Of a DNA stretch of 64,000 nt, positions 36,959 through 48,883 are shown in pieces; position 1 is the first letter of the stretch; every line of letters starts with the position of its first letter. Both the position numbers and the translations under genes were made by a program. Below the pieces are notes generated by a model. It was not told where the DNA came from. It worked only from the letters and a program-made list of their open reading frames with translations, and searched no databases. The DNA is from Nymphaea colorata (taxonomy: Eukaryota > Streptophyta > Magnoliopsida > Nymphaeales > Nymphaeaceae): positions 15,970,464 to 16,034,463 of the forward strand of contig NC_045143.1 in assembly GCF_008831285.2 (NCBI RefSeq). Reading direction: 5' to 3'.

Positions 36959-39186
36959 AAGAGAGAGGTGGCTTACCTTACCAGCTTTCGATCACTCCCG
37001 TCGTTTCCAACCACTCCACTCTCTACATTCTTCTTATGGTATTTTTCACCTCAGTTTTTTGGTGGCTTAAGCGCACTTTGAAAGCAGTGGCCAGCATTGT
37101 ATTTCTTTAGTTTTAGCGTGCTTTTATGTAATCCCATATCAAAAGACCATAAATTCACTTGATATAACGATATGTATCATACATTTTCTAATTATTATAA
37201 GTTATCATCAAGGCCTTTTTTCTAAATAATTAAAGCTATAGCTTTTTTTCATCAGACCATTATTTTTTTTTTCTTTTAACCTTCCTTTCCACCTTTTGAC
37301 ATGCCCTGCTTCAATGGTCTTTTTTTTGTCAAAATTAGGCAAATGATTATGGTCTTTTGATTGCTCGTTGAAAAGCCTTTAGGATAGAAAAATTGGAAGC
37401 ATAAAAGATCTGAGGCGCGTGTGCGCGATATATATATAAGAGTGAACCAAATTGATTATTGTTTCGTGTTTGTACCCCCATAGTTTCTGCTCGAAATCAT
37501 TTGAACAAGTGTTCAAACCCAAAAAATTAATTTGATATATAAATATAATCTGTGTACTCTACTTAACTATAAAAACCTTAGAATGCATTATTCCAAGGTA
37601 TATATAAAAGGAAAATCAAAAGCATAAAAAAGAAATAGAAAACTATGTTAAATTTGTCTCTTCGATTAACTTCAAAAAAACTTGTTTAGCATGACATGGA
37701 TATTTATGCGTGCATGTTACAAACTAAAAAAAAAAAACTCATTTATAAAGTTATTTTTTCAAGAATGTGAATGGCAACTAAAATTTTGACTACACAAAAG
37801 TAACTGGCATAATTGACTGCAAAATTTATTTTCACTTTTGACACAATTAAACTGCACACGAAAATTAATATTTAATCTTGTGCCCTCGCCGTAAGGGCTC
37901 GTACATGCTTTTGGGTCGCTTCTATCTTTTGTTTTTCAACCATATTCACTTACCCTTGAGAGAAGAAACCGAAATTGTGAATATTTCATTGCCGCCTTTC
38001 TCCAATGAAGAGAACACAAAATTAACGTTTGCTTCCTACTCGCCAAAGCAGAAATATTCCTTTGCAAAAATAATGCTTCAACATGCTAAAAGAAGGCCGC
38101 AATTCTCCTAGTCTGAGTTTCACTCTCACTAGTAAACAGTCATTAAAAAAAAAAATCTACAATACATGCAGTCTTCAAAGTCTCAAAACCTAATTATGAT
38201 CATATGAAATATTAATAAATCAGTTTATCTTGATGAGCGAATAAGATTTAATTTTGAACGCTGAAAATTTCGTTACAATTCAAGGTATGAATATTTTGTA
38301 GAAGCTGGTATGCACGTCCAAATGGGTGTATCCAAAATTAAATTTTTGTTCGTTTGTGACAATGACAGACGCCACCGGCGTGCTAGAAAACAAGATGATA
38401 CTTCTTGCCTGCTCTCTTCATTTTTCCAAACCACCTAAGTTACCGTGAAATATTCGCCACCAAAGGAAAACGAAAAGATGGTCCACGTCCAGATTTGAAG
38501 GAAGAAGAATCGTTCTTCTCACCTAATTATGAAAAAAAAAAAAACCATGCCTTAAAGATTTAGGCGCAATCCTTTTGGCAAGTGAATTGAGGAAAAACTC
38601 TCGTCAGATATTTTTGTTTTCCCAATTATTATGAAGTTGGAGCTAAACGCATTTTTAATTAGGGCGCGTTTGATTCAGAGCATTCATTCAAGGAGATGTT
38701 ATTTGTTATGCCATTCTACCATCACAATTGGAAATATGTAAAACAAAACTCCGTCGTCACAGGTTGAACGACATAACACGGATAGGACACAACAAAGTAA
38801 TTTTGGACTTTCTCTTCTCTTCTCGTACTTTTGATGCAGTGAGATATTTAATATTTAATGCTGTGCATTATTCCATAAAATTAATTCTAACACTTATGTT
38901 TCCTTGTTTGATGTTCGTTCGCATCCTTTTCCTTTGGAGCGAGCAGCAGCCATTAGAGATGATAGATAGTTGTCGATTTCGTCCTGCGCCATTTTGACAA
39001 CACTCAAAAAGTGGAAATATGTTGTCATCACTTTTCCCTTTGGTATAAGTAAGCAGGAGCAAAACAAATATTTCAGTAATTCTGTCAAAAATGATCCAAA
39101 TGATTCATGAATAGACAAATGAATACATGTGAAGTAATGAACCATTTAACCATGTGCCAAATTCTAGCTTTTCATATATATATATA

Positions 39187-39268
<82 letters not shown>

Positions 39269-39282
39269 AAGAAGGATTATAC
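36548..39282. other. Intergenic, mostly AT-rich; probable CBM20 gene promoter at the left
   Basis: About 36548-36900 is likely the leader and promoter of the minus-strand CBM20 gene. A GA microsatellite lies at 36922-36955. From 37100 to 39150 the DNA is AT-rich with short chance ORFs, and I recognise no gene or repeat boundary there. Confidence 0.5.
39172..39266. repeat. Compound microsatellite (TA)n(GA)n
   Basis: TA dinucleotides pass directly into GA dinucleotides immediately upstream of the PPR pseudogene start. It has the same arrangement as the tract at 47971-48050 in SYP31 intron 4. Confidence 0.9.
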
Positions 39283-41604
39283 ATGACTTGCCTACAACCG
39301 GTATCACTTCCCCTGCGGAAGACTACGCCAACCAACAGAAACGCGGGCATCGATGGCCATCTCGTCTTATCAATTCTGGATGACCGTCCCCATTTGGGTG
39401 AAATCAGTCAGGCACACACCTTTATGATAAAAAGAGGCCTGGTTTGTGACCCTTATAGGTTGCTCACCTCTTGTGTTGCTTCTGAGCATGGGAGCCTTGA
39501 CTACGCACTCAAAGTGTTTGAGGAAATGCCACAGCCAAACTTATACATGTGGAATATCATAATCAAGGGTATGCCTCTGCGAATTCATTCTGGAAGGAAC
39601 GAAGTCACCTGAGCTACGCGAAGGGAAGGAAGTCGTGGGCGGGGACGGAGGTCACTTTTCCCGATCCATCCCGAGGTTCCCTCTCTCGCCCATCATCGTA
39701 TCCAGCCCTGCTATCGGCTCAGCGTGCCAGTAACGCCGAGAAAAGCATCCTCCTCTTCTCTGATATGTTGCGCCAAGGTATAGGACCCAACAAATTCACG
39801 TTTGCTGCTGTCATCAAGGCTTGCTCTGAAGTCTAGTTGGTCGACGGGGGCAGGTTGGTTCAGGGGTTGGTCATTAAGTGTGGGCTTCATGAAGATGATA
39901 CATTAACAACTCACTCATTCATTGCTATGCAAGCTGTGGGGATCCAGAACAAGCTTTGCAGGTTTTTGCCAAGAGTCCCCAAAGGGATATCGTTTCTTGG
40001 AACACCATGATTACTGAGCATACACAGAGCCAACAGCGCGATGCAGCATTGGAGCTCTTAAGGAGTATGCAGGAACAGAATAATGTGAAAGCCAATGATC
40101 TAACCATGGTGGGTGTCGTCACCGCCTGCAGCCAGAAAGGCGTCCTTGACCTTAGCAGATGGGTGCATTCTTATGTAGAAAGGAATGAAATGAGCTTGGT
40201 GCTTTGTAATGCTATGCTCGATATATATGGTAAATGTGGAGATGTCGCTGCTGCTGAACGGTTGTTTGATGCCATGCTGGTCACAGATACCATCTCATGG
40301 ACATCGTTGATTTTAGGATATGCAAAACTTGGAGTTTTGTCGCTTCACAGCGATTATTCGACTGCATGCCTGTGAGAGATATTGCAGCATGGAATGCCAT
40401 GGTAGCTGCTTATGAGCAGGGTGACGACCCAAGGATGGTTTAGCCTGCTTCCGTAAATTACATAAGACGAAATTGAAGCCTGATGGTGTTACATTTGTAA
40501 GCGCTCTTTCTGCTTGTGCACAGTTGGGGACGCTGGATTCAGGCAAGGGGATTCATGCACTTATAAGCAAACAAGGTATTAATCTGAATTTCTATCTCGC
40601 AACTGCACTGATCGACATGTACAGCAAATGTGGGGATCTAGATAAGGCGGTTGGTTGAAGTGTTCCATTCAGCAAAGGAAAAAAATATTTTTGTTTTGGA
40701 GTTTGCAGGGTATGCGATGCACGGGAACGGGGAAGTCTCTATTGATCTATTCATAAAAATGCAAGATGCAGGAGTAAAGCCGAATGAAGTGACTTGCACC
40801 AACTTACTCTCTGCCTGTAATCATAGTGGATTGATCAATGCAATTATGCAGGGAGGATTATTTCCATCTGATGCTTCCTATTTATAGTATTGAACCTAAG
40901 ACAGAGCACTACGGTTGCATGGTTGAATTCCTTGGATGTGCTGGGCTTCTAAAATGAATTGATAAACAGTATGCCAATCACTCCTCATGCTTCTGTCTGA
41001 GGAGTACTGCTTTGTGGCTGTGTGATCCATGGGAACGTTGAGTTAGGAGAGCATGCTTGTGCTAAGTTGCTTGAATTAGATCCTTTCAACGGTGGGGCAT
41101 ATGTAATGTTGTCGAACATATATGCGAAGGCTGGAAAATGGGATGAGGCTACACGAGTGAGAAAGTTGAAAGATATAATAGGCCTTAAGAAGGAGACTGG
41201 TTGTAGCTCCAACGAAGTTGATGGAGCTGTTCATGAGTTTTTTGGTAGGAGATACAACTTACCCTCTAGCCGATAAGGTATACCTGAAACCAGATGAAGT
41301 AGCGTCCAGGCTACAGTTGCAAGGCTATGTGCCAAATATGTCTCAATTGGTTCTATACATAGAAGAGGATGATGTGAAAGAACAGCCACCGTATCTCCAC
41401 AGTGAGAAATTGGCAATTGCATTCGGACTCATCAATACAACTGGCCCAGCCCCAATCCGGATTGTGAAAAACCTTCGAATATGCGGTGACTGCCACTCAG
41501 CTGCCAAATTGATCACCATTTACAATCGAGATATACTTTTAAGATATCGATACCGATTCCACCATTTCGAGGAGGAAACTTGTTCTTGTCAGGATTATTG
41601 GTGA
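39283..41604 (+). pseudogene. PLS-class pentatricopeptide repeat protein with DYW domain, frameshifted pseudogene
   Basis: Functional members of this family edit cytidines in organelle transcripts; the DYW domain is the deaminase. The relic reads in order: ISQAHTFMIKRGL and NLYMWNIIIKG (39283-39570), LLFSDMLRQGIGPNKFTFAA (39740-39810), RDIVSWNTMI and VLCNAMLDIYGKCGDV (39980-40260), LKPDGVTFVSALSACAQLGT (40470-40535), [19 protein letters not shown] (40775-40830), E-type motifs with YVMLSNIYAKAGKWDEA (41100-41150), then the DYW domain with HSEKLAIAFG and CGDCH zinc/catalytic motifs and a final CSCQDYW. The reading frame changes at least six times and there are stops, for example at 39834. The DYW region also has RYRYRFHHF where RDRxRFHHF is usual. 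A segment of about 150 bp at 39565-39718 interrupts one repeat. Confidence 0.9.
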
Positions 41605-43468
41605 CTCCTTGGGCTCAGTATCTGATCCTGATAACGGTTGGGTTCCCAGGCTCTACGAAGCACATTCAGGCTCTCTGTGTAGCAGCACACGGTTTTTATG
41701 ATTCCAGGATAGCAACTAAAAGGAGGACAGAGAAGATAAGAACCAAATGGAGAGGTGCAAAGAACACGCCCGCACACGACATCCGCCTGGAGCGTCTATA
41801 TTATGATTCTCGAGCTACGGCCTTCCTCATTAGCTGCTACAATGGCCGCCTCATCACGTTTGCCCAGGTTTACACTCACATATGGAAGGGCAGACTAAAA
41901 CGGCCACCAAATTAGAATACCATTCAGATCAAAGTTGGCTGCTTCAGTTATGCATCCATAAGTTGGACTTCACAGAATTTCATCACAGTGGGGGATGGGT
42001 GATATCAAAGCTCTTCAGCTAGGTGAGATCTCGGAAGTCAAAAAGGGTTAACATGTAAACAATTGGAAAATTTTGTGTCAGTTTAACAACAGATTCAGTT
42101 GCATAATTCATCTGAACGACAAGGATTGGAACATCTAACTCATGAACCATTCTTACATCGACTCATGTTCGTCACTTTTCAGCAATGTTCATATGACCCT
42201 TGTGATTGCACGTCAGGTATATGCAGCCAACAACACTTGCTTTTTAACCGCTAAAAGCATGCAAAATTAATTCAACCTTACATGAGGAGGAAGCAAAATT
42301 TGTTCCTAACAACCTAAAACATTTTTACAATTAAGTGCGGAAAGAGAAGATCACGAGAGCCAAGAGCAGTTCTATTTGAGCCACTCCCACGTTTTCTTCC
42401 AGAAACCCAATGATGATCCCCTGTTCAAACGGTACTCGTCAGGTTGATGCTTCCTTCTAAATTTCCAACTGCTGTAGATAAATAATTGGTGTTACGATCA
42501 CTGGTCCAGCTTTCGATACCGATTTGATGTTTCACCCATAACAAAAATTGGCTAGATTTTTTGTTTGGCTTTTCCCTTCAAACACGTATCTTGTATTAAT
42601 AAAAGTACCAACGAACTCTATGTAAGCTTTTCACTCGTTTTTTTTTTCTCTTACAACCCAAATACCGAACATAGGAAATGTCGTGTTAGAATGATCTGAA
42701 GTATTGAGAGGAACACAATTTACTAAAAGACCTTATTTATTGTACTAGCCTTCAACAAGTGGGTCCTCTGTCGTACCATAAATCCACAAACTTCAGAACA
42801 GCCATCTACGAAAACCAAATAGAGAATGTGATGCCAAGGGGGCAAGAGTTCATCGCCTGGATGGTCTATCCGAAGATTGGGTCATCGGTGACATTTTTCA
42901 TTTCGAGTAGAAAATCCAACCAAAAACACCCTGCTCCCATAGGTTACCTCAGAATCCCGGCTCCCCAATCTAGCTGCACTCAGCAGAGGAGAAAACGGAA
43001 GGAAGCCACCCACTAAGCAATACAGGTAAAAGGAAAAAACGCTGACAAAAGTGAGAAAAGAAGAAGAAGAAGCAATCAAGAACTATTCAGGTCGCAACCT
43101 TGAATCAGTGATCAACACGTATGTCCATCCCAACGACACAGAAAAAGAAGAAAGAAAGGGTTTGAGATGCCTAAAATTTATATTTACTCGCATGGAAAGC
43201 AATATTTACATTATATATATAGATAAAAAGGGGGAAGGCGAAACCAAAGAGCAAAACCTGCAAGAGAACGTCTCTAACCCGCAACAGAGAGTATAGATAC
43301 ACAATGGCGACAAGGACGATAAGAGAAAGAGGGAGAGAGAGTACGAAAATTAGACCAGAGATCAGAGAGCGAAGACGTAGAGACGGAAATTTGTGCAAGG
43401 GGGGGCCCTAATGAGATTCATTGCTAAGCATGACCCAACTTTCTGCTTTCTCCGATCTAGCGATGGCC
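41605..43468. other. No gene seen between the PPR relic and PH1
   Basis: Only short chance ORFs were found. The part just below 43468 is likely the 3-prime untranslated region of the minus-strand PH-domain gene. Confidence 0.5.
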
Positions 43469-43897
43469 CTAGGGATCATCGCGCTTGGAGCTGTAGTCGA
43501 CGACTTCCGAATCGGTGACGGATCGGGAGTGCTGGACGATGGAGCGACCGATGGAGTTGATCCACTCCTCCTTCTCCTTCTCGGAATCGGCGATGAAGTA
43601 CATGGTGTCGGAGCTGGTGGAGATCTCGAAGGCGAAGGGCTTGTTGAGGACGTCCTCGGCGCCCTTGACGGTGAGGCAGGTGCTGACGGGGATGACACCG
43701 CGTGGGCGGGAGGCGCGCGTCACCACGGCCTCCTTAAACCAGAAGAGCCTGCCGCTCTTCAGCACGAACCACCGGCGACGCCACGTCTTGATGTACTCCC
43801 CCTGCTTCATCAGCCAGCCGGTCCTCTCGGGGCTCGTCCAGAACTCCACCCCGCCGTAATCTTCCTCCCGCCCCCACCATCCCACCAGGCTCGCCAT
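43469..43897 (-). CDS. PH1: Pleckstrin homology domain-containing protein, PH1-like
   Basis: An intronless ORF of 142 residues, close to the length of Arabidopsis PH1. A single PH domain covers residues about 26-122. It starts with RTGWLMKQGEYIKTWRRRWF, whose Lys/Arg residues in the first loop are those that bind phosphoinositide head groups, continues with LKSGRLFWFK, and ends with the C-terminal helix containing the invariant Trp (EEWINSIGRSI, Trp112). No signal peptide or membrane segment is present, so it is a peripheral, lipid-recruited cytosolic protein. The open frame extends upstream to 44149, but that extension is low-complexity and basic; the Met at 43897 begins MASLVGWWGR, the expected family start. 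The coding region is much more GC-rich than its surroundings. Confidence 0.9.
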   Translation of the reverse strand: MASLVGWWGREEDYGGVEFWTSPERTGWLMKQGEYIKTWRRRWFVLKSGRLFWFKEAVVTRASRPRGVIPVSTCLTVKGAEDVLNKPFAFEISTSSDTMYFIADSEKEKEEWINSIGRSIVQHSRSVTDSEVVDYSSKRDDP

Positions 43898-45288
43898 CCG
43901 CCCCTCTCTCAGGTGCTTCTGATGAGGGAGACGAGGCAACGAGGGAAGGGGCGGGGGCGGCTCTTCCTTTTGTTTTATCGTCCGATGGAGCGCGAGAGAA
44001 GGAGAACGAAAAGCTTCTACGCTTTGCTTTCCGCTTGCAGCCTTGCAAAGTTGGCGTTTGGACCCCCTTTGCTTTTCTTGGGAGACCCATCCACCCCTTT
44101 GCCCAATGCCTTTATTTGTGGCCGTCTCCTGCCAGTCAATTCTATACACATCTTTGATGTTTTACATTTTTCATAAAATTTCATCTATAACATTAGAACA
44201 TCATTCTTTTTTTTCCTTTAATGTAGTCTGACTTCCTAATTAGAGTTGTCAAGACCTTCTAGTTGATTACATACATATACACGGTGGTGTCCAAGACAAG
44301 TTTGGTCAAACTGCCCAAATTATTAACTTGGTTCAAATATGCACACTTGCTTACCACTGTTTGGTTATTAGGAAACATGTTGGAGCTAGAGTTGAATTAA
44401 AAAAAAAATGCGTGCTATACATTCTACCATCGAGATTTTCTGTTAAAATTTCTCGAGTGAAAAAACACATCTTAAAGGCCAGGCATTCCCTAACTTGCTG
44501 CTTTTCATGCTGAAAATTAAGTTTTGCAGAATGAAGAATGAAAATGTAGACTTCATTACTCATAAACTCATGACATATTTTATTAAATACATTTTCCATA
44601 GCATTTCACATCCATTTATGTGGGAACAAGAACTTGAAACACGATACATACATAAAAAAAAAAGGATATATTTGAGTCAAAGTTCAAGCATTGTCATTCG
44701 ACGCCCTTAAGAACTTGCCACCCAAGCGAGAGAAGGAAAGATCCAAGGGAAGAGAATGAGGGAAATCAAGAATCAAAATCCAAACACAGTCATTCTACAC
44801 CCTAGACTCTTTAGTAACATTTGATTTCCATTGCGCTGGTTCTGAGATTTTGTGTGAAGCCTCTTCTTTTCAGGCAGTGGATTCCAATACGATGAGGGTA
44901 TATACATGATGAGGAGTGCCTAAATCTTTATAATAGGAATTGGACATCTCGACCCTCCACTGTTGCGTCAATTGAACGAATGCCTGTAATTTTTTTCCTT
45001 GTCCCTGTGTTGCCCAAAAAATATTGTACTATTGCTACCCACCACCTGATACATGATCATGGACGCGGTTGGCGTCGGGTCAAACCGAGGAGTAGCGAAT
45101 TGTCGGTGGTTGTGCTTCACCAAACAGACAAAATTCACCTTGGCGCTCTGTCGGTTCCTCGACAGAGGAGAGAGAGAGCTGGATCGCCTGAGAGAGAGGC
45201 GGCGGGCAAGAGGACGGAAACTCCCTTCTCAGATTCTGAATTATCCCTTCTCCTTTTCCCTTTTTACGTCTCGAGCTCTGGTTGATCC
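43898..45288. promoter_or_regulatory. Shared upstream region of PH1 (minus) and SYP31 (plus)
   Basis: The two genes are divergently transcribed with about 1.4 kb between their start codons. GC-rich leader-like sequence borders each gene (43898-44110 and 45050-45288), with an AT-rich centre. No TATA box or other specific element could be assigned. Confidence 0.4.
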
Positions 45289-47972
45289 ATGGCGTCTGCT
45301 GGGATTTCTTCTTATCGAGATCGGACGTCGGAGTTCCTTTCCTTGTCTGAAAGCCTTGGGCGAACAAACAGCCGTCCCGGCGCATCGACTATCGACACGC
45401 TTCACAGCAAACCCGACTCATCCCCATCCGCAAGCGCCCGCCGGTCGGAGTTCAACAAGAAGGCCTCCAGGGTCGGGTTGGGAATTCACGAGACGTCTCA
45501 GAAGATCGCGCGGCTCACGAAATGTGAGTGATCCTGCAAATGCTTTCTCTCGTTCTGCTCTTGGTGATCCGGTGTTATATGCGTCGTGTTCGTAATCGCG
45601 AATTGGGTAACATGTCCGTAGTATGACGATTGACCGGAATCTGCTAAGGCATTTTCCGGGTGCAAACGGTGAATTCTGGATGAACTTTGCTTTAGATCTA
45701 CTTTTCTTTGTGAAATCGTATGGAACCAAGGTCATAGTTTGTGAACACGATTGAGATGCTGCATTTCAATTTTCGCCTTCCGATTGCTAGGCTGTCTATT
45801 GGAGCCAATCTTCTTATTAATTGCGTGTTTCTTTGTATACGTCGTGCCGATTTTTTTAGTTGATTGCTCTCTTAATCTTGTACGTAGGGTTTTGTGACTC
45901 ATTGAAGCTTCTAGGGAACTGTCGAGAAATTAGAACTTGATATGCCTGTCAATGTCTCATCCTTAACTCTTTGGTGCTTAAATATCCGGCGTTTATCTCA
46001 TTCAGAAAGGATGGGGAGTTCTAAACATTTTTATTCATAGCATCCCTTACTCTTCTCCACATGAAGAATTCCTTGGTACTGCGAGATAGTTTATTTTCAT
46101 TTGTGAGTCGGAATGGAACTTTGTCTCTTTCGAGTTTCGACGCTATAGATTTGAAGTAGCTTTTTGTTGCGGGTTATTGAAATTTGCTTTTCCCTGAAAT
46201 TGATCTTCACTGGTAAACCTCTATTTCACTTTTCAGTGGCGAAGAGTTCATCCATGTTCAATGATCCAACTTTGGAAATACAAGAGCTCACTGCTTTGAT
46301 AAAAAGTGACATTGATGCACTGAGTCTAGCTGTTTCTGAATTGCAAGCCCTTCAAAATTTTGAATCGTCCGATCGTGATTTATCCAAGGACAGCATTGTC
46401 CACTCGACAACAATTTGCGATGATTTGAAAAGCAGACTTATGGGGACCACTAAGCAGTTTAAAGATGTCTTGACTGCGAGGACTGAGGTTGAGGCTCATG
46501 GACTTTGGTGGCCTTAACAATATCTTCTGTTACTTAAGAAGTTCATAAGCATTCTGTTTTCCCTGCAGAATCTGAAGGCTCATGAATCTAGGCGACAAAT
46601 TTTTTCAGCAAACACATCACAAGAAAACCGCGTTACACAGCATTCAAGTATAGTTGCAGAACCACCTCCATGGTCAAGCTCATTGGGTCCATCCACGTAA
46701 GTTTGACATAACTTGATTTGTAAGGAGCCACAAGTGCTGTAACTGCAGCTTTTGTTTGGATTTCTCTTCTACCCGAAATATTAGTGTTTGCATTTGAAAT
46801 GTATGCATGTCCTCCAGTTTGGCTTCCTGGCTTTCATGCTGCAACTTAAAATACTCATTTCTTGTTAGAGATTATTATGTGACTCTTGGTTGAGCAAGTA
46901 ATCCCATTCATTCTCAAATTGGTGCTTTTTCTGAATCTAGTTCCCTTGTTTCATGTAAGGACATGGAGAATGCTACTATCTATTTGTAAGTTGTAATTTG
47001 CTACTTCCACCTCTCACTAGGATAAAAGTGTTCCAAGTCTGGATTTCAGTTCTTAATATGTCCTGTGGCTATATTCCAAAAGATTAGTGAAGGCTTGTTT
47101 GCGTTTGTGGAAGTGTTAGTACTACTTTAGTGACCATCTATTCATTGATCACGTGAAGTATCTCAACATTTCTTGGTGTCTCTTTATTTGTTTACTGTTA
47201 TCAGCCTTTCTCTTTGTTTTTTCTGAACAGATTATCTTCAGGTGGTGTCTCAAATGGAAGCCAGCTGAGGTATGTTCTGTTACCCTGTTATTTCACTTTC
47301 TCCTGCAGTCTGTTATCAGGTTATGCTTGAAGCTTTTATTGTGGATGCCTCACATATAGGATCCAAAATTTGGCCTTAAATCTTACTGAACAAAGCAGTG
47401 ACTTGTATCCAGATATGAAAAAAACTACCATTACTTGCCTATGGTGAATGAACAGGGACTCATAGAATTTCTATCAATCCTATGTTCATTATATCTTATT
47501 TTGTTTTGGATGTATAAGCTGTGAGTTCATATAAAACGGTTGGTCTTCCATCATGTGAAAAACATGTTGTTGCCCTTGTTTGGTTGGGGCTCATGATCTA
47601 TTTCTGAAGGATCTCAACTGACTTGTAAGTGCTGAAATCCATTCCCTTCGAGCATTTCTTGTTGGCTTCTATGGCTTTTAACCTGTGAGAGTTGGTGTTA
47701 TATTAGATGATACTGCATTTTTTTTCCTACAGAGACATGGCATGTTAGCATCTTATCAATTCTGTGTCAAGTAGAAAGTTTAAGATGATCTAGCTTCCCT
47801 TTATCAACAATCGTGGTTCGTATCTCTTTTCTTAGCAAATGAACCATGATTCCTCTTTTCTAGAGTTAGATTTGTGAACAAATGTTTAGAAATTCAAAAA
47901 TTTTAATTATTATGTTTAAATAGCCATGTCAGTTTTTATAATCTAGTTTCTCTCTTGATCTCCATCTCGATA

Positions 47973-48050
<78 letters not shown>

Positions 48051-48843
48051 TGACTAGAAACCAGACTATAATATCTCAGAACCATCAGAACTATTAGAGC
48101 CATTCAATCAGACAATAAATGATGGTCTGGTGGATGAGAGAGAAAAATTAGATACCTTTTAATCAAGATATATAAAAAGTCCCTCAAATATCCTCATCCA
48201 CCCTCTTTCTCCTTCCCACATGCTTCATTCCACTCTTCTTTCCTTCTTTCTCTCTCCTTCCTTCTACCAAATTGGCGAACCCCTCTCCTCTCTCATGATC
48301 TCTCTCCCTCCATTTCTCACCAAGCAAATCAGAAGCTGTTGGAAGGATGGTGGCTCTCGCCATGAATTAGAAACTGGTTTTTTTCTTCAAATCTGCATCT
48401 ACGGCTGATGATCGGTCCTGTTGCCATTACCTGCCTCTATGCATCATTGCTGCTGCCTGCCTCCAGTCCTCTGGCCTGACCATTGTGTTAAAATATAAAT
48501 CCTTCACCAGCACGTTGAAGAGGAGTCTCTTAGGATTCCACCTCCTTGTAGAATGTGTTAAAATATTTAATGTCCTTGTAACATGTGAAGAGTCTCCTAG
48601 GATTCTATGTTATAGTTAATATCCTTGTTATATGGGAAGTCTCCTAGGATTCTATGTTGTAGTTAATATCCTAGTAATATGTGAAGTCTCTTAGGTTTCT
48701 ATGATGTAATTAATGTCCTTGGAGCTTGTGAAATCTCCTAGGATTCTACGATTGGAGACTCTTAGAATTCTGAAAATGAGATTATAAATAGAGGCCGTGC
48801 AAACCATTTTGGCTACGGCTTCTTCTCCTCAGTTTCTTCTTGT

Positions 48844-48883
<40 letters not shown>

